From assembly GCF_022376445.1 (NCBI RefSeq), contig NW_025954962.1, forward strand, positions 930,001 to 994,000: DNA of 64,000 nt, read 5' to 3'. A program made the translations under genes and the position numbers. How positions within the stretch are numbered: position 1 is the stretch's first letter; each line of letters starts with the position of its first letter. Below are positions 23,649 to 35,370 of the stretch, one piece after another. The notes under the pieces are model-generated. The model worked only from the letters and a program-made list of their open reading frames with translations, searched no databases and was not told the origin of the DNA. The stretch is from Fomitopsis serialis (Eukaryota; Basidiomycota; Agaricomycetes; Polyporales; Fomitopsidaceae).

Positions 23649-26021
23649 CTACGCGAGCCCGCCTTGCTTCAATATCTCCTCCGTCTCGCTCGCAGGTATT
23701 CTTACGTTCCGTGTCGGCTTCGAGAAGCCGCCGTTGAAATCCAGGCGCAAAAGCAGGCGTTCTACGTGCCGACGGACCTCTTCATCCCCTGCAAGGCGTT
23801 TGCCGCGTTTCGGACGGAGGAAGGTACGGAAACTCGAGGCATTCGCCATGCTCGCGTTCTGAGTCATCGACTTCGATGCATCCGTGACCGCGGAGAGAGG
23901 TTGCTGTGTTGTCGAGAGTGACAATTGCTCATAAAATGAACTCAAGAGTGAATGTAGCGTCTACCCAAGACGTCAGGGGCTCGCTCTCTTGCAATGCGGT
24001 TAAGGAGCATACCTCATTGATCTCAGCCACGATGGTCCGCCGTTCCTTGACCATTTTACCCACTCTATCGCCGCCCGCAAGGCTTCCTTCAAAGAGAAGA
24101 GCCGGAAGAATATCTCCTCCCCATCTCTCGACTTGCGCAACGAACCGTTCGCAGATCTCCAGGATTAATCGAATGATCGCCGTCAAGGCAGGATTTGACA
24201 GCAGGCTACCAGTGAGAAGGCGCTCGAGGTAAGTGGTGTGGATGTTACGCAGGGTGGTGAAGTCCAGCTGGGACGGCGCAGAAGTGGGGGGATGGGAAGC
24301 CCCGCTTGAGGACGCAGGGATGGTTGATGAGGAATGAGAGGTCCCAAAGGGCGGGTCGGCATCTGTGTCGGTTGGTGCAGGCCGTGTACCGGTCGGCTGC
24401 CTGACAATTCCCGACGTCTTCTCCAAGAGTAACCCCTTCAGTCTCCTGAACTCGACGTCTACAACGTCCGTCATGACATAGCCCAGGAGGGTGTCGAGGA
24501 ACCAGCTCATCTCTCGCACTACACCCCACCCGAAACGCAAGAGTTCCTTTCGGACTTCGAGATCCTCGGCCGTACCACCTTCTCCTAGGCCTGTCCATCG
24601 GCGACGTGCACGCTGGGCGTTCGATAGGGATGTCCAGCAGGTATGGATGCGCGTGTGGGTCTTGCGAAGCGCAGATAGGTAGGCAAACAGGGCGCCGTAG
24701 ATCTGGAGATCCGACGAATGCAGGAAGAGATCCAGGGGCCAAGCAACACTGTATGTCAGAACGAGAGGCGTGCCAAGGAGCAGGTCATCGAAGCTGGTCG
24801 CTTCGACTGTCGAAAGTGACGCTGATAGGTCCTTGGCGGGGCCCGTGGCAAGCGAAGGTAGTAGTGGGCGTAAGGGTCCTGATGGGAGGCGGAAGCGGAG
24901 ATGAGAGAGCGACGGATCCTGTTGTGCTGTTGTACCCAGTGACGCACGAAGAAGGGCAAGATGCAGATCTTGCTCCCTGATCATGGTTGTGGGTCCTGAG
25001 CGGCCTGTGAGACGCGAGATCTTCAAGCGTTCAACCTCACGAATGAGTGATAGCGCGAACTCCCCGTTCCGGAGCAAGAAGTAGTTAGCACTAGGGCATA
25101 TTTTCAGCATGAGCACGAAGGAGGCCCAAAGATAATCCAGCCTACTTACAGCGACTCAACAGCAACATCAACGTCTTTCTGCGTGAGGACGTTGAGCCAT
25201 AACCACTCGCTAACGGTCGTCCTGATGTCAGCGATCACACGGTCGAAGGCATACTGTTCTTGGGGCAATACACCCTCCAACAACTTGCTGTGCTCCATGG
25301 CTAGCTCTCGCGGAAATTGACGTTCCCATTTTGCGGCTTTGACTGTACCGATCGCCCGACCGACGTAAGCTATGGACTCTCGTGACTGAGAAGACAGACA
25401 AGATGGTACTGCGCCTTCCAGTAACGTATAGTCTTTGTCGGTTAGTGGGTCTTTTTCCGTTACTGTGCCATGTATCAAGAACGCTTGGAGCCGCGCCATC
25501 CAGACCCGCTGCACCGCTTCGCATAGACGAGCCAGGATACATGCGATCCGGTGAATTCCAGTATGTGACCGCTTCTGGAGGAGATCGATCAAAGGCCCAG
25601 GATGCCAATTTGTTTGTGTCTGCAACTCTTCGAAGAGGGTCTCCAGGGCGGCGAGAGGTGCGTCCCACTCGGCGAATGTGGCTCGGATGGAAGACAGAGG
25701 TACGAACGACCCGGTGGCAACGAGACCAGGATCCCGCTTCAATACCTTGGCTTCTGTTTCGACGACTAAGTTCTCATAGTCATCTTTGAGAATTTCGTTC
25801 AGTGTCGCGCATAGCGCAGAGATATAGCGTGACTGTGAACGAGAGAGCGCAGAGCATGCCACCTTGATCTTTCGGTATCGAACCGCGATCTGGCCCAAAG
25901 ATTCCAGACATTGCTGTTCTCCAGGGTGTAACAGGGGAGAGAATGCTGGGTGGACGTTGTGGTCCGTCGGAAATAGCGAGGAAGAGTGCCCGGCCAGCAC
26001 CAGGAGAACTTCTGCTATCAT
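23649..26021 (-). CDS. GCP4: Gamma-tubulin complex component 4 (GCP4 family)
   Basis: Three minus-strand exons. The first (26021 to about 25147) begins MIAEVLLVLAGHSSSLF, the typical GCP4 start, and contains YKIKVACSALSRS-like and LALEHSKLLEG-like segments. The second (about 25105 to 24015) begins ANYFLLRNGEFALSLIREVE, a strongly conserved GCP motif, and later has LTYSVAWPLDLFLHSSDL and IYGALFAYL. The third ends with HVERLLLRLDFNGGFSKPTR, the GCP4 C-terminus. These proteins nucleate microtubules as part of the gamma-tubulin ring complex at spindle pole bodies. The intron after ESL uses a clear GTAAGT donor. The last intron (GTATGC donor) has a weaker acceptor, so the joint near 23930-24015 is approximate. 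The gene is divergent from the TBC gene, with 310 bp between starts. Confidence 0.88.
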
Positions 26022-26330
26022 GGATCACCTTGTCTCGTCAACTGATGGTGGACGTTCAGCAGACATCAGGTGCTCACCACTGCCTGCTTAAGGACTATAG
26101 TGATAGACAGCCGAGCGACTGGACGCGAGGTACTTAGGGCTGCCGGTGGACGTTGGGCGGATGAGGGAGTCGGACGCGTCGAGTCGCGTCGCCTAGTCCC
26201 CGTGATCAGATCCGAGGGAGGCCCGCGCGGCGCGCGCTCGTTTGTCGGCCTCAGCACGGCCTGCAACGAACGCCGGACCACCTACTGCTGATGACCATCT
26301 CCCCTACGTGCACGCCGTTCACGGGCGACC

Positions 26331-28628
26331 ATGTCTAGTATACACGACGAACACTCTGACGAGGAGGACGTGGTTCGCGATGAGAGGTACTTTGGGAGAC
26401 CGGTCAAGAGCCCATTCGATGATGCGTTCTCCGACGAGGACGAGGACGACCGGAACGAAGTGCCCGAGTTCTCACCCGCGGCGATTCGTGCAGAGCTGGC
26501 AAAGTCATACAACATTCAAGACCGACTCACGCAGGACGAGGTGGCAGACTTTGCCGTGAAGGTTGGCTTCCCAGTCGACCCGTACTTGTCGCCGCAGCCT
26601 GTGGAGGCGGAGGAGGCCGAACCCGAGCAGTCGCTCTCGGCACCCCCAGCCATGCAACGATCGCATTCCTCTTCATCGGACAGACCATCTGCACCGTCCC
26701 ACGCGAGTTCGTTCTACGAAGTTCAGCTCAGCAGCCCTACCTCTGCACTGGACTTGCAAGACTCGTCCCCTTCTCCCGAACCTACGCCAGTCTCGCCTCC
26801 CGAACCCTCTGAGGAGCCTCGCTCAGCAGAATATCACTCTGTCCATATAGATGCCTCGGAGTCACAGGCTGAGTGACGGAAGTACATCCCGAGTCTGTCG
26901 GTCGCACGAATGGCTTGGTTGCGCCTGCCCGCAGCGCGTCTGGAGAAGACGTGCGTCCTCGAAGCGCTTCACCCCGTCGGACCCGCCTCGTTCCGCGCCC
27001 AACATGACGTCTTCCTCCGTCTCCCATCTCCCATCGTCGTCTTCAGAGCGAACAACCTCATCGCGCACGTCCATCTCGCATGTTGCGCCTCTTCCTGCGG
27101 CTTCGGCCTTTCGGAGCAGAAGGCGAAGTCCATGGGGCCTAGCATCCTAGACAGGGTGTCAGCAAGACGCGACCTACCTTCCTTCCTCCGAAGCCTCGCG
27201 CGAGGATAGGAAACACATGGCGGATTGGGAACAGATGATGAAGCACAGTCGGGCAGCCGGTGAGTCGAGCGAGTCTGCCGCTCCGCGCCGTATTTGAGGA
27301 TTTTATTGGCTCAGCCTTTTTACTATCTTGCCCATGTACTGATTGACAGAGAGAAGAGACGCAAAGCATTGCAAAGAGACGATACACGTACGAGAAAAGA
27401 AGATCGAGGAGTCTATTGGTCGTTGGGAACGCGAGATCGTCCCAGACTGGACTGTCGTGCACAAAAACCTGAGTTACGGAAGCTCTGGTGGGCAGGTGTA
27501 CCGACCAAGTTAAGGGCGACCATGTGGCAGAACGCCGTCGGCAACTCTCTTGTACTGAGCAAAGGTAATGCACTTGTACGAATACAGTCATTCGAGATGA
27601 ACGAAGCTGATCATTGGCAGATGCATACAAGACGTGCCTAGCACGGGCGAAGCGAGCTCTCAATCACGCGTCTTTCCCCACGACGGTTCTTGGTCTATCG
27701 AGGAAGACATCAAACCACGTTGCCCTCCCTTCATTATTTGCACCTGGTGTTGGCCCGATGTATGAAGACCTGAAGGACATGTTATGTGCCTGGGTTGTGT
27801 CTCGGTCGGACGAAGGGCTAGGATATATGCCCGGAATAGCCAAAATGCTGCGATGGTCTTGCTCAACATGGCCCCAGCCCAAGGCTTTGTCGTGATGCGA
27901 ACTTACTCGAGCGACACTGTATGCGCCTTTCTATGGCGGGCTTACGTCCAAGGATGATGTGAGTATCCTCTCGCTCAGTCGTAATTTGTCTTGACGTCAT
28001 ACAGGTTGAGGCGTATTATAGGTGACTGAGAGCCGGTTACTTGTAGTCTTGTCATCGTCTGATCGGTCTGTTAGAATCTTTGACACACTGTGGCGGATGG
28101 AATGCCGAAGAGTAAGTCGGCCAATAACGCTTGCCACCTTTGCTAAACTCAACGCCGCATATCTCAGTCTATTTCAACTTTAAGCAGCACCAGGTCTCGC
28201 CAGCAGCCTATTTGCCTGACTGGCTAGTCCCACTCTTTCTCGATCATCTTCCGTTCGAGGCATGTGCGCGATTATGGGACATCCTCCTTCTAGAGGGCGA
28301 TTCCTTCTTATTTCGTGCATCATTGGCAATTCTAGCTGTACTGGAACCACGCCTCTTCTTTCCTGATCGCCGCGAACTGTTGGAACTACTAAAGTACGTA
28401 ATGTGAACATAACTTTGTGTCTTTCTTGTCTAATTCATGACTGATTCACAGGGGAGAGACAAACCGGCTCTCGAAGTCGCGAAGCGAGAGGTCGACCGTT
28501 AAATGGTGCCAAGTACGAAATCTACAACGTAGATGAGGAGACGTTGTGGGAGCGCCTTGACAGCATGGACGAGTGTGGCGGGAAAGTACATGGACCAGAC
28601 TCATACAGAGGGAACTGCCGGACTTGTA
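26331..28628 (+). pseudogene. TBC-domain Rab-GAP gene with multiple frame breaks (sequence errors or pseudogene)
   Basis: The first exon starts MSSIHDEHSDEEDVVRDERY and encodes an acidic Ser/Pro-rich N-terminus. Further right the parts of a TBC domain can be read, but in changing frames: ELRKLWWAGVPTKLRATMWQ, GPMYEDLKDMLCAWVVSRSD, EGLGYMPGIAK, then LLNMAPAQGFVVM in another frame, HQVSPAAYLPDWLVPLFLDH, CARLWDILLLEGDSF and LAILAVLEPRLFFPD. TBC proteins switch off Rab GTPases in membrane traffic. At least seven frame changes look like single missing bases, mostly in short runs, for example near 26960, 27707, 27842, 27900, 28086, 28490 and 28571. Intron signals remain intact and the protein residues are well conserved in each frame. 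That argues for consensus errors rather than old decay, but real inactivation cannot be ruled out. Confidence 0.75.
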
Positions 28629-29794
28629 GAGTGTAGCGAGGAATGTGAAGGCAAAGTTGTAGTGAGTACTCATCGGTGGTTTCGTCGTAATCTTATTTCT
28701 ATTCGATCATTCCCCCAACTGAGGACCAGTGAAGTGGCGACACATCCAGGTCCGAGCTCGATTTCATTGTATTATGATGACCTCATAATCTCGTTGGTTC
28801 CGAAGGCGTCCGATGACAATCCATACAAACAAGGAACGCGCGCATGAGCGTGGCAGATACCAGACCGAGCGAACGCGTTCCAGCCATGAATCCATGGTCA
28901 CGTGGGCGCGACTGGGTCGTTCAAGAGCGGTCTCCCCAAACCCCTATGTCGTCCAGACCATCTATCATGCCATAGCAGCTCTGCGCGGTGTAGCATGAAA
29001 CGTGATCCCTGTCATCGCCTACAATCCAGAATGAGCTCGACGAGTCCTCGCTTTCCGGTTTTGCTCGACGATGGCTGTCGGACCCGTTGGCTGCCGTGTC
29101 GATACCGCCGAGGACTCGTATAAAAGCAAATAATATCTGGGCTGCTCTACACTCACCCAGAGTTCAAAGCGTCGCACTAGCACTCGCCCTCAGTTCATCC
29201 TTGCACCACTTCTTGACACCTACCGCTACATCGTGTCAGTGGCCCAGATGATGAGCCTTATTGCCAACCGTGCCCCCGTACGTGTTCCTCATTCCACTAT
29301 GTGCTATGGGTTCCTCTGATGTTAGTCTGTGCCTCAGTCATTGATCCTTTTTGGCGGGATCCAAACCGTTATGTGGACGTGGGTCTGGAGCCAACAGGAG
29401 ACATCGAGGTCAGTCACCTCAACAGTCACCACGAAGCCCCGATATACTCACCGTCGTTATTCCAGACTTATCTCCGGGCCCCTCCACTCTGCTATCCCGA
29501 AGGGATATGTCGGACAAGCTCGCTTCCAGCGCCATGCTCGCGGAACCTATGCGTACGCATAGACTCGACCTGCGATCGTCCCTTCGAATTGGAGCATCCA
29601 CTATCTCCTACGCGACACTATAATTTATCTTAGCATAGGAGAGAGTCATTGTAACTCGCACGATACCGCAGTGTTCCGCCACATCCTGTATGATATAATA
29701 CACTCGCATGATTGAGCCGCTCTCTACGTAGCCGGTCAGGCAGCACGATCGAGGAATATCCGGTAAGGATAAGGACAAGAGTTGCTGAGGACCC
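28629..29794. other. Intergenic region with a TATA box and a possible small gene
   Basis: About 1.2 kb between the TBC gene and RRP1. A TATAAAAG box at about 29119 is followed, about 130 bp later, by ATGATGAGCC at 29248. A short exon (MMSLIANRAP) is followed by a GTACGT..TTAG gap and then an open stretch to about 29630. No domain is recognised and the exon structure is not secure. The upstream part has no gene signal. Confidence 0.3.
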
Positions 29795-30967
29795 CTAGCT
29801 AGCATCTACGGCTGTCTGCCCACTTGAATCCTCGTCCTCCATATGACTCTTCCACAAGTTATACATCTTCCGTCGGTTCGCATCCCGCGTGTCCTCTCCA
29901 CTGGCCACGTCGAAAATGCGTCTCAGCAGTGCTTTCCGGAGCTTTTCGCTCTCTACCGCGCCTTCAGCTTTTGGATCGGACAAACATGCGTTTGCAATGA
30001 GGTTCGAGTACGTCGGTGTAGACAAACGCGGTTTCTTGCGGCTGGGTGGCTGGTCATCGGGCTTGGGTGTCAATGCTGTGAACAGCGGCTCGAATAAAAC
30101 GGATTGTATGCGGTCGTAGGTGATTTTTGTGGGTGTCCTGGCTGCCAGGATGAAGAAGGGGTTGAGCAGCGTTGATAGCGGTGCGGGCGACGGAGAAGGT
30201 TCCGGAGAAATTCCGAGTGCTCTGTCTAGCTCTTCGAGATAGATATCCGCCAAGTGATATGCAAGACTGGTCGGTACACGGATGTCGTCTGAGCTACAAG
30301 CATGTCAGTGAGATGAGCATGCGTATCTCGCGAAATGTTCATACCATAGTGGCCCGCCGCGCTGTGCGAGGATAGAATTGTATCGTTCGCAAGACGACGG
30401 TTCCCAATCCATCCGCATGAGGAGCCTAAATGATGCATTGACGAATCTCCGAACGAGCATGTAGTATTTATCGATCCTAGTACACCATGAATTAGCCATT
30501 AACTCTTGGAGAACGGTCGTTTCCGCTAACCGTAAGCGGTCGATACCACTCCACTCGCGGACCGTAGCTTCCCAGAATCCCTGAAGGAAGTCAAACGTCA
30601 TTGACGTTGATGGAATTTCTAGAAGAATCTCTGCGAGTTCGCTCGCCAACGCTTGTTGAACGAGCGGCTTGTCAGACATCCAGAAACCTGCCGCAAATGA
30701 TCAATTGTGGATATCAGTCAGCGGTGGTCGGAAAGCCCCACAGTAGAAAATCCCCTTCCAGAGCTTTGACATATCGGAATGAGGTAGTGTGACCTGTGAG
30801 GGGTCTGACAGAACGACGGCCAATTGCTTGATGGCCTTGTCTCTTGTCTTCTTGTCTTCCGGGACATTGTAAGTCATGGTTCATCTTTGTCAGTGGTGAT
30901 TCTCACCTGTGGACGCGAGGTACTTTGCAAGAGGAGGTACCTCTGACGAAGATGGTACAGTCGCCAT
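29795..30967 (-). CDS. RRP1: RRP1/Nop52 ribosomal RNA processing protein
   Basis: Minus-strand exons splice to MATVPSSSEVPPLAKYLAST, DKKTRDKAIKQLAVVLSDP, MSKLWKGIFYCFWMSDKPLV, QQALASELAEILLEIPS, FLQGFWEATVREWSGIDRLR, IDKYYMLVRRFVNASFRLLM, and later TSLAYHLADIYLEELDRAL and APLSTLLNPFFILAARTPTK. This is the NOP52/RRP1 family, a nucleolar protein needed to process 27S pre-rRNA to 25S and 5.8S rRNA for the large subunit. The introns after AST, inside the FYC codon and before SDDIRVP are GT..AG and keep frame. The C-terminal part is short and charged (about 80 residues after LFEPLFTAL), so this is a compact fungal member. The start is 510 bp from the divergent HIU hydrolase gene. Confidence 0.9.
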
Positions 30968-31477
30968 GCGTGCAAAGCTTTTGTGTCCGTTCCCTCTCAA
31001 TATGCGTGCAGTGGCTACTTAGCGTAAGTAGACCAAGGTTAGATGCGATCGGGCACAAATCGGGACGAGGATGTTTTCGCAAACACGTGGTCTGTGATCG
31101 TAGACCATGGGCGCTTCGGCCGCGACGGAGGTCAGATCAACAGCACACTGGGAGTTGCACAAGGACGAGCAGCGATTGTTCCTGTGATTATTGCTTCGAG
31201 TCTGCCACCAATCTACGATGGGTCCACTGTTCGTGTGTTCTCACTGAGGCTATGCTCAGAGTTCAGATATTGAATGAGCCAAACCCGATCATCAAGGCAT
31301 GCCCCGTTTGTAGCACGCTAAATTGCAATATGCAGTCGGAGGCGGTGGGCGAGACGCACATCCAGCCCCGGCGACGGGTATAGATTGCATCAAGGGGTAT
31401 GGCAGACGCGCAGTAGCCAGGTCGTCGCACATATAAGGGGCCGACTGAGGTCACGCTCGGGCTTTATCTAAACGATC
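30968..31477. promoter_or_regulatory. Divergent promoter region, RRP1 / HIU hydrolase
   Basis: 510 bp between two outward-facing start codons. No other gene is supported. Open frames on the plus strand lack domains. A CATATAAGG sequence at about 31428-31436, about 45 bp before the HIU hydrolase start codon, could serve as its TATA box. Confidence 0.5.
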
Positions 31478-32056
31478 ATGTCGAAATCACCCATTACTTG
31501 CCATGGTGGGTTTGAAAGTCGCTCGAGCGCAGCATGGCCCTAGACTCTACTGGTGTGTACTAATAGACCTTCGCAGTGCTCGATTCGTCGCTGGGAAAGC
31601 CAGCAGCAGGCGTCCACGTTCGCTTGCAAGAGTACAACCCGGTAGCTGAAGCTGCTGCCGCGCTCGAACCACTTGTAGAAGGGTATGTCGCAGAACCGCC
31701 TCGAACGAATGCACTCTGTGGTGTGCTCATGGTCGCATTGCTACAGAGAGACTGATTCAGATGGTCGTTGTATGCAACTCTGGCCCAAGGCTACCGAAGG
31801 TCAGAGTAAGGAAGAACTCGCCAAGCTGAAGGCCGGCGTCATGTACAAAGTCTTCTTCAAGACGAAGGACTACTTCGAAGGCACAGGGCGCAAATGCTTC
31901 TATCCCTGGGTAGAGGTGTGTACATGAGAATAGATGCAGGCTAATATCCCGCTCATACGCAAGCAGATTACATTCGAAGTGCAGGATCCCGACCAACACT
32001 ATCATATACCCCTGCTCATTAGCCCCTACTCGTACACAACCTACAGAGGTAGCTGA
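31478..32056 (+). CDS. 5-hydroxyisourate hydrolase (transthyretin-like protein)
   Basis: Four exons (31478-31505, 31577-31682, 31747-31915, 31967-32056) give 130 residues with frame kept throughout. The protein has [20 protein letters not shown] at the start and ends [19 protein letters not shown]. The conserved His of the CHVLD segment, the HYH segment and the C-terminal YRGS tetrapeptide are the hallmark active-site elements of HIU hydrolase, and they separate it from hormone-binding transthyretin. The enzyme hydrolyses 5-hydroxyisourate, made by urate oxidase, to OHCU in purine breakdown. No peroxisomal signal is visible. Length is the usual size for the family. Confidence 0.95.
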
Positions 32057-32286
32057 ACAATGTAATATACTCCAGACATCCACTACGGATACATGTACAT
32101 GTATTCTAGGTATCAACAAATGTGCGTGATGCGAGCTAGGCTGTTACAGTAGAGTGCAGGCGATCCAGGATGATAGTGACAATGCAAATATGGAGCAACG
32201 CGAATAACGAACAATAACACACAAAGCAAATGGATAGCAGACGGACCACAGTAACAGTGAGGGCGGTGCCCATCCGATGGAGGAAC

Positions 32287-33769
32287 CTACCCAAGGCTCA
32301 ACCCGTTCACACCGTCGCCGGCACCTTCGACTTCCCGCTCCTCGTCGCCATGACGCCTCGGCCGTGGGATGATGGGCCTGAGAACAGGGCTTCCAAGACC
32401 AATCTGTGCACGTAGGGTAGGGCTGGAGAGGGCACTGGCGGGTCCACGACCGTAGTATGACGAGGATGAGCCGATGATGGGCGAGGAAGTGGCTGAACTC
32501 GGTCCTTGAACAGGGATGGGGATAGGCATTGAGAGGCGTGGCGCGCCAGAAGGGGTCCGGGGGGTGAACAACGATGGCTGGTTGTCCCGCAGGAAGCTGA
32601 TAGATGGAGAGACCGCACGTCGCTTGTTGGTAGTCGGGTACGGGTCGTATCGATCATCCACTGAACGTAACGTCAGTTATGAATGATAGAGCAAACTCCT
32701 GGGTATGACGCACTCTTCCGCTTGTTCGTCCTAACAGCACTTGACGTTGGAGGCGGGGTATACCGCCATGAGGATGCAGCAGGCGAGCCGACTACAGACG
32801 ATGACTGTCATATCCCAGTGTCAGTCTAAGGATCAGGGAGACAACAAAGTGATGGGACGTACGACATCGACATCCATCGCTGCCCCTCCTGGACTATCCA
32901 ACATGCTCATGTCCTCCCCATTCACACTCGCGGCGGGCGTGACGGACTTCGAGATAGCGATAGGATCCACGAACGAGAACGGCACTGAGTCCTCCAGCTC
33001 CCCATCGTCGCTCGGCGTATCCGGCCTGCGAGGTTCCTCGACGTCTGCTTCCTCGGGGTACCTGCCTCGATCTGACGGCGGACGCTGTACTCGGTGTGGC
33101 GAAGGTAGCTCGCAGAATGATGCGACGAGTCGCTGGAACTGCGCTTCCGACCGCATTTCGTCGTCCTCCGGACGCGACTCAGAGACGAGCGAACGTATGC
33201 GCGGCGGCTTCAACTGGTTAACAGAGATAGGGTCAGCATATAGTCAAAAGACGGACAACGATGCTTCTGCTCACTCTCTGTGAGAACCGCCGACTATGGG
33301 CACGCGCGAAGGTAGACGATCCGGACTGGCTGTCAGCAACGGCGTCCGATAGCTTCCTGCTCGGCGGCGGAGTAGATGGGCTGCGTGGTCTGCTCGCCTT
33401 CATGTCGGTGTCGCGACCGCGGGGAGCACTTGTAATGACGGGACCAGGGAGTAATGGTGTGCACGAGCCTGAGTCGCCTGAAGGGGGCGTGTCCGTCTGC
33501 ATCTTCACGTTCTCGCGGTCGCTCTCAGATTCTTCACTCGTATTGGTGCCGGAGCGAATCATGGACGCTGCGAGGGGGCTTCGCTGTGGCCGGTCGGGGA
33601 GAGATGGGGCGCGAGGCACAAGGAGGCTTGGCCGACGGACATGCAGCATGAATGGGCTCAGGTCATCTGCAGCGTACGTCGTGTTGGAGGACGAGGAGGA
33701 TGTGGAGGGAGGGAGGGCGAAATCCGACGAGGACGTCGGTAATGGTGGACGTGATGAAGGGCCCAGCAT
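32287..33769 (-). CDS. Ser/Pro-rich protein of unknown function
   Basis: Four minus-strand exons. The first begins MLGPSSRPPLPTSSSDFALP at 33769 and is Ser/Thr/Pro-rich. The second includes PPRIRSLVSESRPEDDEMRS and EAQFQRLVASFCELPSPHRV, then MLDSPGGAAMDVDV. A short third exon reads AVRTNKRKS, and the fourth starts DDRYDPYPTTNKRRAVSPSI and is again Ser/Pro-rich to the stop at 32287. The middle part is helical and looks ordered, while the rest is disordered. The basic KRK and KRR patches could act as nuclear signals. I do not recognise a named domain. The alternative start at 33931 would add a less conserved N-terminus. Introns are short with GT..AG ends. Confidence 0.6.
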
Positions 33770-34046
33770 GGCAGAGTATGTGACCAGTCTGTGCGTAGGA
33801 TCGTTGATGAAGATGGGGAGAATGATTGAGAACGACAGGCGACGATGTGGGAAACCTGGCCATGGAACTGCATTTGTGGCTTGATGCTCCCTGCGATCCC
33901 AGTCCGAACCGGGCAAGCGCGACTCGGCCACCTGCCAGTGCCGCTTTGGGCGTCCAACGGCTCACAAACACGAATTATGCAGACTGTACGACTACTACAC
34001 TGCACCCAAACTGCACTACTACGCAACTTTACACATCCCAATATCG

Positions 34047-34809
34047 TCAAAGCGCGCGGAGCAGCTCAATGGCTGTCCAGGTTGAAGCACCGACGATAGC
34101 TAGCCACATATTAGCCAACGACCCGCCTACAATACGACAACGGAGACGTACTGAACCAGCCTGCGCCACTCACGAACGCACTGCCGAACTTGTTGCGCTG
34201 CTATTCCATGAGATCATCGTTGTTTTTTGCACACTCTTGGACTCCTCACCTTCTCAGCGTCACCAGTGCTGTAGCCAATCGTGTACACAAAGCGGCTCGC
34301 CGCCCATATTCCACACGCTGCAGCCGCGAGAACCGGGTGCCTCAAGGAGGTAACCAGCGTCCTGACCATTTCGTCTCAGTGAGTATGCGGTGCGATATGT
34401 TTGAACTGATGCAACGAACCCGGTGATGATGGTGGGTAGATACTCCAAGGTATTTTGGTGGGCGCCTGGCTCAGTTTTGAGATGGTAGCAAGGCAATCTG
34501 CGGAGCACTTACGTTGTGTGCAGTTGAAGATGGTGGCGTCTTTCGATGCCGCCGCCTCAGCCTTTTCCGCGTACACTAGGCTTCCAAGTCAACACGACGC
34601 GGCATGTTTGCTAGTGAAGCGTACGCTGAGGGTAAGGGATCTTGGCTCGCTTTCGCGCTTGGCCTACTTTGACAGTCTGGAAGACATTCAACCAGAAGAG
34701 CGAGACGATTGCAGTCACAGGGTATGCCACGCTGCGAAGCTCACTTGTTAGCCAAAGCTCCATGCTTAGCGTGTGGGACTCACTCTTTCGAAAAGATGAT
34801 AGTAGACAT
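34047..34809 (-). CDS. Microsomal glutathione S-transferase 3-like (MAPEG family)
   Basis: Minus-strand exons splice to MSTIIFSKE, VAYPVTAIVSLFWLNVFQ, TVKVGQARKRAKIPYPQLYA, EKAEAAASKDATIFNCTQ, AHQNTLEYLPTIITGFVAS, VTSLRHPVLAAAACGIWAAS, RFVYTIGYSTGDAEK and LANMWLAIVGASTWTAIELL. The FNCTQRAHQNTLE segment and the RFVYTIGY motif are characteristic of MGST3 in the MAPEG superfamily. These are small four-helix membrane enzymes that conjugate or reduce lipids with glutathione in ER membranes. The total is about 150-160 residues, the usual family size. Introns are GT..AG, and one splits the Leu codon of PYPQL. The exon around RNKFGSAF is less certain. The stop is at 34047-34049. The gene is divergent from RRB1. 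Confidence 0.88.
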
Positions 34810-35370
34810 TTCGTATGCAGCGAGCTGAGGCTTGAGTTGAGGGGATGAGCGGAGGCAGGCCGGACTATATAGCCTGGTATTCCGAATTAATTACTCGGCA
34901 ATGCTCTGGAATATATCTGATGCGCCTCAAGCACACGTCAGCTCACGGCAAGATATGCACGAGCTGAGTCAATACTAGTAACTGCGATTACACAGGCTGA
35001 CAGCACAGGCGAACGTCGGACACGTACGTACGGTTGCGATTGCACACGAAGCGCGACGGCTCAATCGCTGTGCTGGTGGGTGTCCAGGTTACGGGGGATC
35101 CTGGGCGACCACACGGGCGAAATTTATAGAGAAGAGAGCCATTGAAACGGCCGTCTACGACAGAAGACGGCGAGCGACAGATTGTCACCTTGGAGGCGTG
35201 TCTGCTTGTCGCCTGCCAGTGCCCAACTCACGCCTGCCGCACTTCCACTCCGCCCCGAGCACTGGCGTCTATCGCAGATCTCTGCGCCCACGTTGACTAA
35301 CGCGGGCGTCTATCCCGAAATTTACGATCGAGAAGCAGCTCCCGCCCTTCGGACTCGGGCTTTGCACACA
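34810..35370. promoter_or_regulatory. Divergent promoter region, MAPEG enzyme / RRB1
   Basis: About 560 bp between outward-facing starts. It includes an AT-richer part at about 34880-34990. Short open frames have no support. Confidence 0.45.
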
